A DNA stretch of 64,000 bases from Rhizobium sp. RCAM05350 (GCA_024426085.1 CP087974.1:2704001-2768000), one strand, 5' to 3'. Positions 29,536 to 42,133 are shown, counted from the stretch's first letter. Program-made: numbers and translations. The notes: generated by a model from the sequence alone, not told the origin.

Positions 29536-32017
29536 ATGGAAACAGGTCCTTTGAAACGCGCCGGCGGCCGGATTCCGTCCCTGTTACGCCGGTTCATGGC
29601 AAGCTCGACGCTCATTGCTTTCGCCGGCCCTGCTTTTGCAGCGGCTGAGGGCGTGGCGACAGCCAACCTCTTCGGCTCGACCGAAGTCGTCACCTTTTCC
29701 GTGCTGATCGGCGTCGTTTCTGCGGCAATGCTCTCCGCCATCTGGCTGATCCGCCAGCGCGGCAATATGGAGACCGACAACCGCGAACTGAACACGGCGC
29801 TGGCCGATGCCAACCATCGCATTTCCAGGTTCCAAGCGCTGATTGCCGACAAGAACCGCCGCATTGTCGTCTGGGAAGGCCAGTCGAACAAACCTGAATT
29901 CCTCGGCCAGCTGCCGGCCGAGACCGGTGCGCCGCAGGACGACCTGCGACTTCCTCGCCTTTGGCCGCTGGATGAAATCGCAGTCCGCGTCGGATCTTGA
30001 AAAGGCAATCGAACTGCTGCGCTTGGGAGCACAGAGCTTCGACCTGATTGTCGAAACCACACGCAACGAAATCATCGAGGCTCAGGGCCGTGTCTCAGGC
30101 GGCCGCGCCTTTGTCCGTTTTGTTGCATTGAACAATCTGCAGGCCGAGCTTGCGGAAGTGAAGATGGAACGCGACCGTCTGCACGGCGCGCTGTCCAATC
30201 TGCACACGCTGCTCGATGCGATCGATCTGCCTGTCTGGCAGCGCGGACAGGACGGCGCTCTCCTCTGGGTGAACGACGCTTATGCCGATGCCGTCGAAGC
30301 CGCCGACCCCTCGGCGGCTGTCAAGGAGAGCCGCGAGCTTCTGGCAACAGTCGCCCGTGAGAAGATCCGCGTCGTCAGCACCTATGATTCACCCTATCGC
30401 GACAAGGTCTCCACCGTCGTGCGCGGCAACCGGACCTTCTTCGACGTGGTGGACACCAAGAGCACGAGCGGTTCGGCAGGCATGGCGATCAACGTCTCCG
30501 ACGTCGAGGCCGTTCGCGAAGAACTCAACCGCACCCTGAAGAGCCACGCGGAAACGCTCGATCATCTGGCAACACCGGTCGCGATCTTCGACGGCAGCCA
30601 GCAACTGCAATTCTACAACCAGGCTTTCCAGCGCTTGTGGGACCTCGACATGGGCTTCCTTGAGCGCAAGCCGGGCAACGGCGAGATCCTCGACCGGCTG
30701 CGCGCCGGCGGCAAACTGCCTGAGCAGCTGAACTGGAAGCAGTGGAAGGATTCGGCGCTGGCCGTCTATCAGGCGATCGAGACGCAATCCGACCTCTGGC
30801 ACCTGCCCAACGGCCAGACCCTGCGGGTGTTTGCAACCGCCCGTCCGCAGGGCGGAGCAACCTGGGTGTTCGAGAACCTGACGGAAAAGGTCGACTTGGA
30901 AACACGCTACAACACGCTGGTACAGGTTCAAGGCGAGACCATTGACCATCTGTCCGAAGGCGTCGCCGTGTTCGGCCCTGATGGCCGTATCAAGCTGTCC
31001 AATCCAGCCTTCCGCGCGCTCTGGGGCGTCACTGAAATCGAGGCAAAGCCCGGCACGCATATCCGCGCCATCGAGCAGGCGTGTGCACCGTCCTACGACC
31101 AGCCAGACGGCTGGAAGCGGTTTTCGCATCTCATCACCAGCTTCGACGACGAGCGCCCGTCCTGCCAAGGTATTCTGGAACTGCGCACAGGGCTTATCCT
31201 TGATTTCGCCGTCATTCCGCTGCCCAATGCACAGACCATGCTGACCTTCGTCAACATCACCGACAGCGCACGGGTCGAGCGCGCACTCACCGAAAAGAAC
31301 GACGCGTTGCGGATGGCAGACCATCTGAAGAACGACTTCGTCCAGCACGTATCCTATGAGCTGCGCTCTCCGCTGACCAACATCATCGGCTTTGCCGATC
31401 TCCTGAAAACGCCAGCTTTCGGCTCCCTGACGGAGCGGCAGGCGGAATATGTCGATCACATCTCAACCTCATCCTCGCTGCTCCTCACGATCGTCAACGA
31501 CATTCTTGATCTTGCGACCGTCGATGCAGGTATCGTCGAGCTCGACCTGTCTGAAATCAACCTGACGGACTTCCTCGACGAGGTTTCGCTGCAGATGGCC
31601 GACAGGCTGCAAGAAAGCGCCGTCACCCTGCAGATCGACACGCCGGATATGCTTGGCCTGTTCGTCGCCGATCACCAGCGGCTGAAGCAGATTCTCATCA
31701 AGCTTTTGACCAATGCCGCCAATTTTGCGCCTGACGGCAGCACAGTCAGCCTGAAATGCCGCCGCGACGGCAGCGACTTCGTTTTCAGCGTCACCGATAA
31801 TGGGGCCGGCATTCCGCAGGATGTTCTCGACACCGTGTTCAAGCGGTTCGAAAGCCATGGCCAGCACGGCGGCGCGGGCCTTGGCCTGTCGATCGTCGAA
31901 AGCTTCGTCAGTCTCCATCACGGCACCGTATCGATCCGTAGCCGCGAAGGCGAAGGCACGGAAGTGACCTGCCGCATCCCGTCCGGCGACCTGCCGAAAA
32001 TCGCAGCGGCGGAATAA
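29536..32017 (+). CDS. divL: DivL-type PAS kinase with tyrosine in the H-box (frameshifted here)
   Basis: A protein of about 826 residues. ATG 29536 is followed by a basic segment, a signal-like hydrophobic stretch (STLIAFAGPAFAAA), a second membrane segment (VTFSVLIGVVSAAMLSAIWL), a coiled-coil-like helix, several PAS-like repeats, then HisKA and HATPase_c. The H-box reads HVSYELRSPLTNI: tyrosine (codon 31355-31357, about residue 607) replaces the usual histidine. This is the defining feature of DivL, the atypical kinase that controls CckA and so CtrA in the alphaproteobacterial cell cycle. N-box LLTNAANFAPDG and G-boxes DNGAGIPQ and GGAGLGLSI remain. The extra T at 29945 splits the N-terminal part. 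Its stop overlaps the next start. Confidence 0.88.
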
Positions 32018-33499
32018 TGCAGGCGCTCGAGCTCACCCTCAAGGACGAGGCGGCCACCATCAAGCTCGGCGAGGACTTGGCGCTAGCCTTGAAAGCCGGT
32101 GATTGCCTTGCGCTTTCCGGTGATCTTGGCGCTGGTAAATCGACACTGGCGCGCCTTTTGCGTGCCATGGCCGACGATGAGGCACTGGAGGTTCCAAGCC
32201 CCACCTTCACGCTGGTGCAAAGCTACGAGCTGCGCATTCCCGTTGCGCATTTCGACCTCTACCGACTGGCGGATGTGTCGGAACTCGATGAGCTCGGCTT
32301 TGACGAAGCCCTGTCCGAAGGTATCTGCCTGGTGGAATGGCCGGAGAATGCGCTGGCGGCACTGCCGAAGTCGCGATTGACTGCCACGTTTTCCCATCTC
32401 GGCGACGGCCGCATCGTCACGCTCTCCGGTGACGCTGCCGCACTTCTTCGCATAGAACGCAGCCTTGCCATCCGTGCCTTCCTGCTGGAACGCGGTTTTG
32501 GCCATGCCAAGCGCCGACATCTCAGCGGAGATGCGTCCGCGCGTGCCTATGAGCGTATTTTCGCACCCGGAGAACAGGCGTTGATCCTTATGGATTCCGC
32601 CCGCCACAAGCCCGGCCCCATCCTGCAGGACGGCAAATATTACCAGCAGCTGGCTCATCTCGCCGAGGATGTCATCCCCTTCGTCGCCATCGCCCGCGAC
32701 ATCAGGGAAAAGGGATTTTGCGCGCCGAATGTCTATGAGAGTGATCTCGACGTCGGCATCCTGTTGATCGAAGATATCGGCAATGACGGTATTCTCGATG
32801 CGGATGGACAACCGATTGCCGAACGCTACCTGGAAAGCGTCCGTGCCCTTGCGCATCTGCATGCGCAGCCAGTAACGGGACATATCAGTCGGCTCCGTCA
32901 CCCACCACATTCCGGATTTTGATCGCACGGCAATGAAGATCGAGACCAGCCTGCTGATAGACTGGTACTTGCCCTGGAAGCGCGGCAACAATGCGTCTGA
33001 CACCGAGCGCGCCGGCTATTTCGCCGTCTGGGATCAGTTGATCGATCTGCTGGCCCCGTCGGAAAAAAACTGCTGCTGCGAGATTTCCATTCACCGAACA
33101 TCATCTGGCGTGGTGATCGCTCAGGCTTCGACCGTATCGGTATCATCGACTTTCAGGATCCGATGATCGGGCCGACCGCCTATGACGTTGCCTCTATCAC
33201 GCAGGATGCCCGCGTCACGATCGAACCGGACCTGCGCGACGCGATGCTCTCACTCTATTGCTCCGAGCGCCACGCTCTCGGCGCATTCTGACGAGCCGAC
33301 ATTCCGGCGCGACTGGCACCTGATGTCGGCGCAGCGCAATTGCAAGCTCGTTGGCATCTGGGTGCGGCTGATGCAGCGTGACGGCAAGCCATTCTATATG
33401 AAGCATATGCCGCGGACATTTTCCTATCTCGAGGTGGCGCTTCAACACGAAGCACTCGCGCCCTTGCGCGATTGGTGCATAAAGGCTGGAATCCTCTAG
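32017..33499 (+). CDS. tsaE: TsaE fused to an AmgK-like sugar kinase/phosphotransferase (frameshifted here)
   Basis: Two domains in about 494 residues. Residues 1-150 are TsaE, the ATPase of the tRNA threonylcarbamoyl-adenosine (t6A37) complex: P-loop SGDLGAGKSTLARLL, then VPSPTFTLVQSY and HFDLYRL. From about residue 160 a COG3178-type aminoglycoside-phosphotransferase-like kinase follows, with HLSGDASARAYERI, the catalytic loop RDFHSPNIIWRGDRS and the DFQDPMIGPTAYDV metal site. That family includes AmgK, an anomeric kinase for MurNAc/GlcNAc. Indels: GC unit lost around 32875-32879, one A lost in the run 33063-33069, extra T at 33289. The next gene is murU-like, which supports the AmgK reading. 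Confidence 0.88.
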
Positions 33500-33541
33500 A
33501 CCGAATCAACGGTCGAAGGTTGACTGGATCACGTGCTGCCG

Positions 33542-34275
33542 ATGCCCATCATCAAAAATGCCATGGTGCTCGCAGCGGGGCTTGGAACCCGCCTGCGCCC
33601 CATCACCGACACCATGCCGAAGCCGCTGGTTCCGATCGCCGGCAAGCCGATGATCGACTACGTGCTCGATCTGCTCGAGGCTGCCGGCGTTATGACGGCA
33701 GCGGTGAATGTCCATCATTTCGCCGACCGGATGGAAGCGCATCTGGCGAAACGAAGCCGGCCAGGCATTGTCATTTCCGACGAGCGGACGGCGTTGATGA
33801 ATTCCGGCGGCGGCCTGGCCAGAGGATTGAAACTGCTACCGGAGGGGCCGGTTCTCGTGATGAATGCCGACCTGTTCTGGGTGGGAGAAAAGCCGGGAGA
33901 GCCGTCTAATCTTGAACGGCTCGCATCCTTCTTCGATCCGGAAACCATGGATATGGCGCTTCTCTGCGTGCGCAACGAAGATACGACTGGCCATAATGGC
34001 AAGCTGGATTTTTCGCTCGATCCACAAGGACGGCTGTCGCGCTACAAGGACGGTATGGACAATCCTGTCGTCTATGCCGGCGCAATAGCGATGCACAGCC
34101 GTCTTTTCACTGACGCTCCGGATGATGCCTTCAACCTCAACATCTATTTCGACCGCGCAATCGCCCAAAACCGGCTTTTGGCATCGTTCTCGACGGTCAC
34201 TGGTTGACGGTCGGGACGCCTGAAGCGATTGGGCAAGCCGAAGACGCCATCCACCAGTTCAAAGCCGGAGCCTGA
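33542..34275 (+). CDS. murU: MurU-like sugar-1-phosphate nucleotidyltransferase (frameshifted here)
   Basis: A nucleotidyltransferase of about 244 residues. The N-terminal NAMVLAAGLGTRLRPITDTM and PKPLVPIAGKPMIDYVL is the NDP-sugar pyrophosphorylase signature; VLVMNADLFW carries the metal-binding aspartate. Next to an AmgK-like kinase it is best read as N-acetylmuramate-1-phosphate uridylyltransferase of the anabolic peptidoglycan recycling pathway, though other sugar-1-phosphates are possible. One T is lost in the run at 34176-34179; restored, the C-terminus continues LFGIVLDGHWLTVGTPEAIG and ends at TGA 34273-34275. addB starts five bases later. Confidence 0.82.
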
Positions 34276-34279
34276 AGAC

Positions 34280-37200
34280 GTGACAGACACCGTGTCCAAT
34301 GTCTTCACCATTCCGCCCGGCCTTCCTTTCCTGAAGACCCTGGTCGAAAAACTGTGTTCCGGTGAACTGGTTCCGGGTTTTCGCTATGACACCGCCGATC
34401 CTCTGTCGCTTGCCGGCGTGACCATTTTCGTGCCCACCCGCCGCTCCGCCCGTGTGCTGCGCTCAGAACTGGTGGACTGCCTTGGCGGCCGCTCGGCGAT
34501 CCTGCCGATCATCCGCGCTCTGGGTGAAACCGACGACGACAGCGGTTTCTTCGATGCCGAAATTCCGGCGATCCTTGATCTCGCGCCGCCGCTGCCCAAC
34601 ACAGCACGCCTGATCGAGCTTGGCCGGCTGATCCTTGCCTGGCGCAACCAGCTGCCCCGGGCCGTGTTGGACGTGCACGCGGAAAGCCCGCTGATTGCAC
34701 CTGCCAGCCCCGCAGACGCGATCTGGCTTGCGCGCAATCTCTCAGACATCATCGATGCGATGGAAACCGAGGAGCTGGATTGGGCGGTGCTCGGAAACGC
34801 TCGATGCCGCTGATCATGCGCTTTGGTGGCAGCTTACACTCGCCTTCCTGAAAATCGCCAGCACCTATTGGCCTGCACGGCTGGAGGAACTGAAACAGTC
34901 CTCCCCTGCCCGTCATCGCAACGCGATCCTTGAAGCTGAAACCCAGCGGATCGCCGATGGCAAGGTCACCGGGCCGATCATCATCGCAGGCTCGACGGGC
35001 TCTGATCCCGGCGACCGCGAAACTGATCGCCGCCGTGCAGAAGCTCCCCAACGGCACCATCGTCCTTCCTGGCCTCGACCAGACGATGAGCGACGTGGAA
35101 TGGATGATGATTGCGCCGGAAGCGGGCAAGCTCGCCGGCAGGCCCGATCCGGCAAGCCGCAGCCATCCGCAATATGGCTTCTTCCGTTTGCTGAAGCGCA
35201 TGGGCATCGCCCGAAACGACGTGATCACGCTTGGTACCTCCGAACCCGATCTCGATTATCGAGCCGAGTTGATCTCCCACGCGCTCCTGCCGGTTCAAGC
35301 AACCAGCGGCTGGACGGCCCTGCGCGCCGAGATCGAACCAAACCGTCTTGCCAAGGCCTTTGGCGATGCCGCCCTGATCGAAACGGCCAATGAGCGCGAG
35401 GAAGCGACGGCAATCGCTATCGCCCTGCGTCTCGCGTTGCAGGACAACGAGCAGAGCCAGGCGGCGCTGATCACCCCTGACCGCGATCTCGCGCGCCGGG
35501 TTGCTTGCGAGCTCATGCGTTTCGGCATCGAGGCCGACGATCTGGCCGGCACGCCCTTGTCCTCCACCGAACCCGGAAGTCTGGCGCGGCTGTTGCTCGA
35601 CGCGGCGTTGCGGCCGGGCGACCCCGTCTCGATCGTCGCCCTTCTCAAACATCCGCTGGCCCGTTTCGGTCTTTCCACTGAAACGATGAATGCTGCGGCT
35701 GTGACCCTGGAGCTGATGGCGCTGCGTGGCGGCACCGGCAGCGCCGATATTTCGGAGCTGGAAGTTCTTCTCGACCAGACGCTGCAGCGCGAAGCCGGCA
35801 AAAGGCATCTGTCTGAATGGCGCAGTCATTTCGACGACGCGGCAATCGAGGCGGCGCGTCACCTTGCCCGCCGCATTGCCACGGCAGTCGAACCGCTGGC
35901 CGGCACTCTGGTGCGCCATCACAGGAGCGGGCGCGGCCTGACTGCCGCGCTGCCGCTGTCCGAATGGGCGGAGAAAACCGGTGCGGCGCTCGAGGCTGTG
36001 GCCATTGATGACAATGGCAGCCTTGCCGGGCTCTGGTCCGATGAAGCCGGCGAAGCACTGGCAACGTTGCTGCGCGCTGTCATCGATACGGATGGCCAGT
36101 TGACCGCTGACGGGCCGCAATGGGGCGATATTGTCGAGGCGCTTTCAGCGAGCGGATCGATCAAGCCGCGTTCGATGCGCCATCCGCGCGTGTTCATTTT
36201 CGGGGCGCTGGAATCGCGCTTGCAAAGCGTCGATCTCGTCGTGCTCGGCGGCATGAACGAGGGCACCTGGCCGGGCCAGACATCAAACGACCCCTTCCTG
36301 TCGCGCACGATGAAGACTTCGATGGGGCTAGAGCCACCGGAGCGGCGGATCGGCCAGCTGGCCCACGATTTCCAGATGGCCTGCGGCACACGCAAATTCA
36401 TTCTGACCCGCGCGATGCGCAAGGGCGCAACGCCGACCGTTGCATCAGCTGGCTGCAACGGCTTCTGGCCGTTGGCGGCAAGCCTTTTGCGGCAAAGCTT
36501 CATGAAAATGGCCGGGACTATCAGCAATGGGCCGGCATGCTTGATCTCGGCGTGAGCCAGCCGCTGGCGCGGCGCCCGGAGCCCAAACCGTCGGCTGCCC
36601 AGCAGCCACGCAGCTATTCCTTCAGCGAGGTGAGCCGGCTCCGGCGCGACCCCTATGCCGTCTATGCGCGGCGGATCCTGCGGCTACAACCGGTCGATCC
36701 GTTCAACCGCGACCCCGGTGCTGCCGAGCGCGGCACGCTGTACCACAAGATCGTCGAGCGTTTCGTGCGCGCCAAGCTGGATGCCGCGTCGCCGGAAGCA
36801 CAAGTGGAAATGAGCCGGATTCTCAATGAGGCTTTCGATGAGCAGGCCCTACCCGCCCATATCGATATCGTTTGGCGGCCACGCTTTGCCGCCGTCGGCA
36901 AGGCCTTCATCGATTGGGAGATCAGCCGCCAGGGCGACGTCCGCAAGAGCTTCACCGAACTTTATGCATCGATGGACCTCGGCGTTTCCGACATCAAGCT
37001 GACTGGCATTGCCGACCGGATCGACATTCTCGGCGACGGCAGCGCCGTGATCGTCGACTACAAGACAGGATCGAACCCATCGATCAACGAGGCACGCGCC
37101 TTGCTCGATCCACAGCTGGCGCTGGAGGCCGCGGCGCTCAAAGCGGGCGCGTTCACAGCGGCCGGGGCGAAACATCCGCAATCGCTGCTCTATGTTCGCC

Positions 37201-37472
37201 TGAAACCGGGCGAACGATTTGCCGTGCAGGAAGTCAACAATGAGTACGCCAAGGCACGCGCCAATGTCGAGACCAAGTCGGCAGATCAGCTGGCTGAGGA
37301 TTCATTGAAGGAACTGACCGGGCTGCTCGCCGCCCTTATGAGCGGTAAATACGGCTTTGCCTCGCGGCTGATCGTGCAGAAGGAACGCGACTACGGCGGC
37401 GAGTACGACCATCTGGCCCGGGTTGCCGAATGGGCGACGGCGGAAGGCGAGGACGACAGCAATGAAGGATGA
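34280..37472 (+). CDS. addB: AddB, subunit of the AddAB recombination helicase-nuclease (frameshifted here)
   Basis: The second subunit of the RecBCD-like AddAB complex that processes double-strand ends. About 1063 residues. GTG 34280 starts MTDTVSNVFTIPPGLPFL. VTIFVPTRRSARVLRSEL is the degenerate helicase start, VVLGGMNEGTWPG and the C-terminal RecB-type nuclease motif ADRIDILGDGSAVIVDYKTG with its Asp-x(n)-Asp-Tyr-Lys are present. Three indels: extra G near 34793 (CTC-GAA), extra T at 35003 (TC-G), one base lost near 36446 within VASRWLQRL. It overlaps addA by 11 bases. Confidence 0.92.
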
Positions 37473-40400
37473 CGATTTCGGCCCGCTCGAACCGACGCCG
37501 CAAGCCTGGCTGGACTGGACCTCTGCCAAGCAGGCGCTGGCCTCCGATCCTGCCCGCTCCGCCTGGGTTTCCGCCAATGCCGGCTCCGGCAAGACGCATG
37601 TGCTGACCCAGCGCGTTATCCGGCTTCTGTTGTCCGGCTGCCGGCCCTCGGCGATCCTCTGCCTGACCTATACCAAGGCGGCAGCATCGGAAATGTCCAA
37701 CCGAGTGTTCGAGCGGCTGGCCGAATGGGTGACGCTGGACGACGACGCTCTGGACGACCGGATTGCGGCGATCGAGGGCGAGCGGCCGGACCTGTTGAAA
37801 CGCCAAGAGGCCCGCCGTCTGTTTGCGCGTGCCTTGGAAACGCCCGGCGGCCTGAAGATCCAGACGATCCACGCCTTCTGCGAGGCGCTGCTGCATCAGT
37901 TTCCGCTGGAAGCCAACGTTGCCGGCCATTTCTCGGTGCTGGACGACCGCGCCTCTGCCACGCTTCTGGCCGATGCGCGGCGAGCGCTGTTGACGGCAAC
38001 GGCAAGCGAAGACGACCTCGAGCTGACGGAAGCCTTTGCAACCGTCCTCGAACTCGCCGACGATACCGGGCTTGAAAAACTGCTGTCGGCGATCGTCGCA
38101 CACCGTACGCCGATCCAGCTGTTTCTCGACGCCGCGGCCCACCAAGGCGGCATAGATCCGGCGCTTCGCTTGGCCCTGGGCCTCGACTCCGATGAGACGA
38201 CGCAAACGGCATTAGCCGGATTCTGGCCGCTGAAAGGCCTGAACGGTGCGGCGGTCGAACGCTACATCGGCATGGCGCTTTCGGCCGGGGGAGCCAAGGT
38301 TACGGAGGTTTGCCGAAGGCTTGCTCGCGGTCGCAAAACTGATCGACCCGCTGCAGCGTTATAATGCGCTGAACGGGCTGTTCTTCACCCAGGCGGGCAA
38401 GCCGAAAGCCGATTCGGCCTTTCTGTCCAAGGGGATGCGCGACAAGGCGCCTGATCTGGAGGACCTTGTCAACGCTGCCCGCGATCATATCATCGCCGCC
38501 ACCGATCGGCTCAACCTGATTTCGATGTTCGAGGCCACCAAGGCCGCACTGGTGCTCGCCGACCGGCTGAACAGCGACTACGAGGACATCAAGAAGGATC
38601 GAAGCCAGCTGGATTTCGACGATCTGATCAACCGCACCGCGACGCTCCTGTCGCGGGGCGATGTCAGCCGCTGGATCCACTACAAGCTCGACCAGGGCAT
38701 CGACCATATCCTCGTCGACGAGGCGCAGGACACCAGCCCGGTGCAATGGACGATCATCCAGTCGTTGGCAGAGGACTTCTTCTCCGGCGAAACGAGCGCG
38801 GCGGCAACCGGACGATGTTTGCCGTCGGCGACGAGAAGCAGTCAATCTACTCGTTCCAAGGCGCCCGACCCGAGCGGTTTTCCGACGAAAGCACCGAAAC
38901 CGAACGACGGGTCCACGATGGCGGCAAGGCCTTCAGCCCGATCCGGCTGCAGCTGTCCTTCCGCTCGACCGAAGATGTTCTCTCCGCTGTCGATACCGTG
39001 TTTGAAAATCCGGTCCATGCCCGTGGCCTCAGCGCCCGCAACGACGCTGTCGTGCACGCGTCCAACCGCATCGGCCATCCCGGTGTCGTCGAGGTCTGGG
39101 ACGCGATTGCGCCGGCCGACAGCATCCAGGAAGACGACTGGACCGCCGCCTTTGACGCGACACCGGAAGATGCGCCGGCCAATATCCTGGCGCAGCGTAT
39201 CGCCTCTGTTCTGGCCGACTGGATCGGCCGGGGAAACGGTGATCGAGAAAGGCATCAAACGGCCGATGCAGCCGGGCGATGTCATCGTTCTCGTGCGCAA
39301 GCGCGATGCCTTCGTCAACGCACTGACCCGGGCGCTTAAGGCGCGGCAGAATATTCCCGTTGCCGGCGCCGACCGTCTGGTGCTGACCAACCATATCGCT
39401 GTGCAGGACCTGATGGCGCTCGGCCGCTTCGTGCTTCTGCCGCAGGACGACCTGTCACTGGCGGCGGTCCTCAAGAGCCCGCTGTTCAATCTCAATGAAG
39501 AGGATATTGCCGAACTGGCCGTGGAGCGGGCGTCTTCGGTGAGCGTCTGGCACCGTTTGCAGGATTTTGGCACCGGCGAAGGCAACCGCTACCACCCGGT
39601 CCTGCAGAAGCTGCAGCGGTACAAGGCCCTATCGCGCACTCTGCCCGTCCATGATTTTTACGCCCGGATCCTGGGCCAGGATGGCGGGCGCGCAGCGTTT
39701 CTCGGGCGGCTTGGCACCGAAGTCAGCGACATTCTCGACGAATTCCTGACCTTTGCGCTCGACCACGAGAAGAACGGCCTTCCCGGCCTGCAAGCCTTCA
39801 TTTCCGGATTGGAGATGGAAGCGCCGACGGTCAAGCGCGAGCAGGACAAGGAGCGCAACGAAGTCCGGATCATGACGGTTCACGCCGCCAAGGGGCTGGA
39901 GGCGCCGGTCGTCTTCCTGGTCGATGGCGGCGGCAAGGCCTTCAATTCGCAGCATGTTTCGGGCCTCCGAATGATCAAGCAGGACGATCATACGGGTACG
40001 ATACCGCTGCCCGTATGGCGCCCCCGGGCGCCGCATCGAACGCACTGGTGGATGCGGATACCGACCGGCTGAAAACAGCCGCCGAGGAAGAATACCGCCG
40101 GCTACTCTATGTCGGCATGACGCGCGCGGCTGACCGGCTGATCGTTTGCGGCTATCAGGGCAAGCGCGCCAACCCCGAAAGCTGGCATGCGATGGTCACT
40201 ACCAGCCTGTCCGTGGATGAGCGCGGCCGCAGCGCACCGATGACGTTTTCTGCCGGCGATCAGGAATGGACCGGTTATCGTTGGCAAGTATCCACGCCCG
40301 GTCGCGATCTACAGACGCACGAACAGGGCAAAGAGACCGTCGAGGTTCAACAGGGCGGCCTGCCGCCGGCGCTCCTGCAGCCATTGCCGCCGCAAAAACA

Positions 40401-41028
40401 TCTGCCCCGGCCGCTCAGCCCTTCCGGTGCGGGAGCGGTTATCGATGAGGAAGATAGCGGCTCCATCGTCGGCTCTGCCCTGTTCTCGCAAAAGCCCGGC
40501 GCCGACACGTCTTTGCTGCGCGGCGCGATCCTGCACCGGTTCCTGCAGGTCCTGCCATCGATCGCACCGGATGAGCGCCATGCTGCGGCCGAGCGTTATC
40601 TGCTTCGCTCCGTTCCGCGCTGGTCTGCCCTGCAACGGCAGGCGCTGACCGAATCGGTTCTGAAGGTGATCGAGCATCCGGAACTCGCCGCGCTGTTTTC
40701 CGAAGGCAGCCGGGCGGAAGTATCCGTCATGGGCACGCTCAAGCTCGGCACCAAGGATTTTGCGGTATCGGGCCGGATCGACCGGCTGGCCGTATCTGGA
40801 AACACGGTCATCATTGCCGATTTCAAGACCAACCGTGAAATCCCGGCATCTGCCGAAGCGGTTCCCTTCGTTTACCGGGCGCAGCTGGCCATTTACTGCG
40901 CCCTACTACAACCGCTTTATCCGGATCACCTTATCCAGTGTGCACTGATCTATACCGGGGGTCCCACCGTTCTGACCCTTCCGGAGGCGATGCTTGACAG
41001 GAGCCTTGTGGACCTCACGACAAAGTGA
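37462..41028 (+). CDS. addA: AddA, helicase-nuclease subunit of AddAB (frameshifted here)
   Basis: A UvrD-type helicase with a C-terminal nuclease domain, about 1188 residues. ATG 37462. Walker A in ANAGSGKTHVLTQRVIRLLL, KIQTIHAFCEALLHQFP, Walker B ILVDEAQDTSPVQW, GDEKQSIYSFQGARP, MTVHAAKGLEAPVVFL and YVGMTRAADRLIV are the helicase motifs in order; VSGRIDRLAVSGNTVIIADF is the nuclease motif. Four indels: net extra base or lost CG at about 38306, one base lost around 38790-38800, one extra near 39226, one C lost in the run 40021-40025. These cancel over the whole length. Confidence 0.94.
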
Positions 41029-41118
41029 GATAGGAATGGGATTGAAAAGCTAACGCTCAGCCATCACATGATGGACAACCGTTCGAAGAACGCCGATTTC
41101 GAAAACAAGGAGCAGCCT

Positions 41119-41443
41119 ATGGCTACCGTAAAAGTCGATACTTCCAATTTTCAGGACGAAGTCCTGAACTCCGCTGAGCCTGTCATCGTGGATTTCTGGG
41201 CCGAATGGTGCGGCCCGTGCAAGATGATCGCTCCGAGCCTGGAAGAAATTTCCGTTGAGATGGCCGGCAAGGTCAAGGTTGCCAAGGTCAACATCGACGA
41301 GAACCCGGAAATCGCCGCCCAGTATGGCGTGCGCTCGATTCCTGACTCTCGCCATGTTCAAGGCCGGCGAAGTCGCGGACATCAAGGTTGGTGCTGCACC
41401 GAAGACGGCTCTGACCTCGTGGATTTCCAACGCTGCTGCGTAA
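41119..41443 (+). CDS. trxA: Thioredoxin (frameshifted here)
   Basis: Thioredoxin of 107 residues when restored. ATG 41119 opens [16 protein letters not shown]; the redox site is [20 protein letters not shown]. The extra T at 41343 (CC-GACTC became CCTGACTC) breaks the frame just after the cis-proline segment RSIP; the true continuation is [16 protein letters not shown] ending SNAAA at TAA 41441-41443. It follows addA by 90 bases and ends at a bidirectional terminator. Confidence 0.96.
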
Positions 41444-41463
41444 TTAAAATCTGAACTTAACTG

Positions 41464-41489
41464 AAAAGCCCGGGAAACCGGGCTTTTTT
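41464..41489. terminator. Bidirectional terminator between trxA and the convergent GNAT gene
   Basis: AAAAGCCCGG and CCGGGCTTTT pair perfectly around a GAAA loop, with T-runs in both directions. Confidence 0.9.
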
Positions 41490-41502
41490 CGTTTCTGCAA
41501 AG

Positions 41503-42133
41503 TCATTCGGCGCCGGGAGCAGACTCCAGCAATGGAATATGCGGGGCAGCGGTTTTCGGCAACAGGCCCATCAGGCGTGGATCGTCGTGGATTTCGACCA
41601 TCAGCTTATAGGGCGTGAAGCCTGAACGCCGGTAGAACCCGACGGCAGCCGGATGATCGAATGTGCAGGTGTGCAGCCAGAAGCGCTCGATCGGCTGCGC
41701 CCAGGCCTTGGCGATCGCCTGGTTCATCAGGAAACGTCCCGTTCCCTTGCCGATCGCATCCTTCACCACACCGAAATAGACCACTTCGCATTCACCGGGC
41801 ACACGAAAGTCCAGTTCGAGCAGACCGATGTCACGGTCGCCGTCGCGCATCGAATAGGTCTCGATCGACGGATGGGCGAGAATGCCGCGCACCTCGTCAT
41901 CGCCGACCTCCAGCATCGACACCCACAGCCAGTCCTCGCCGACTTCACGAAACAGACGCCGGTAGATATCGAGATTCAGCGGGCCGAGGCGCACCAGGCT
42001 GAACGGCAGTTCCGGGCCGTCCGGCCATTTCCGCCGGGCGCTTTCGCATTTCCAGAAACGTCACCACATTGGCGACCTTGCCGGGCGGGATGGGCGAATA
42101 GCCCTCGGGCAGTTCAGGATTGTTGTCGTGCAT
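41503..42133 (-). CDS. GNAT family N-acetyltransferase (frameshifted here)
   Basis: About 209 residues. It begins MHDNNPELPEGYSPIPPGKV; after one extra base near 42020 (GCC-GAC became GCCGGAC) it continues PELPFSLVRLGPLNLDIYRR. The acetyl-CoA motif region is AIGKGTGRFLMNQAI (Q/R-x-x-G-x-G/A type), and HTCTFDHPAAVGFYRRSGFTPY is the usual GNAT C-terminal block. Substrate unknown. It lies 43 bases downstream of folC on the same strand and is probably the last gene of the trpF-folC transcript. Confidence 0.85.

Noticed and set aside
30389..31459. Minus-strand frame (356 codons) opposite divL
   Set aside because: DivL PAS and kinase motifs on the plus strand explain this DNA; no ribosome-binding site or domain on the minus strand.
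34981..36120. Long minus-strand frame (379 codons) opposite addB
   Set aside because: Composition is that of a shadow frame and addB is well supported on the plus strand.
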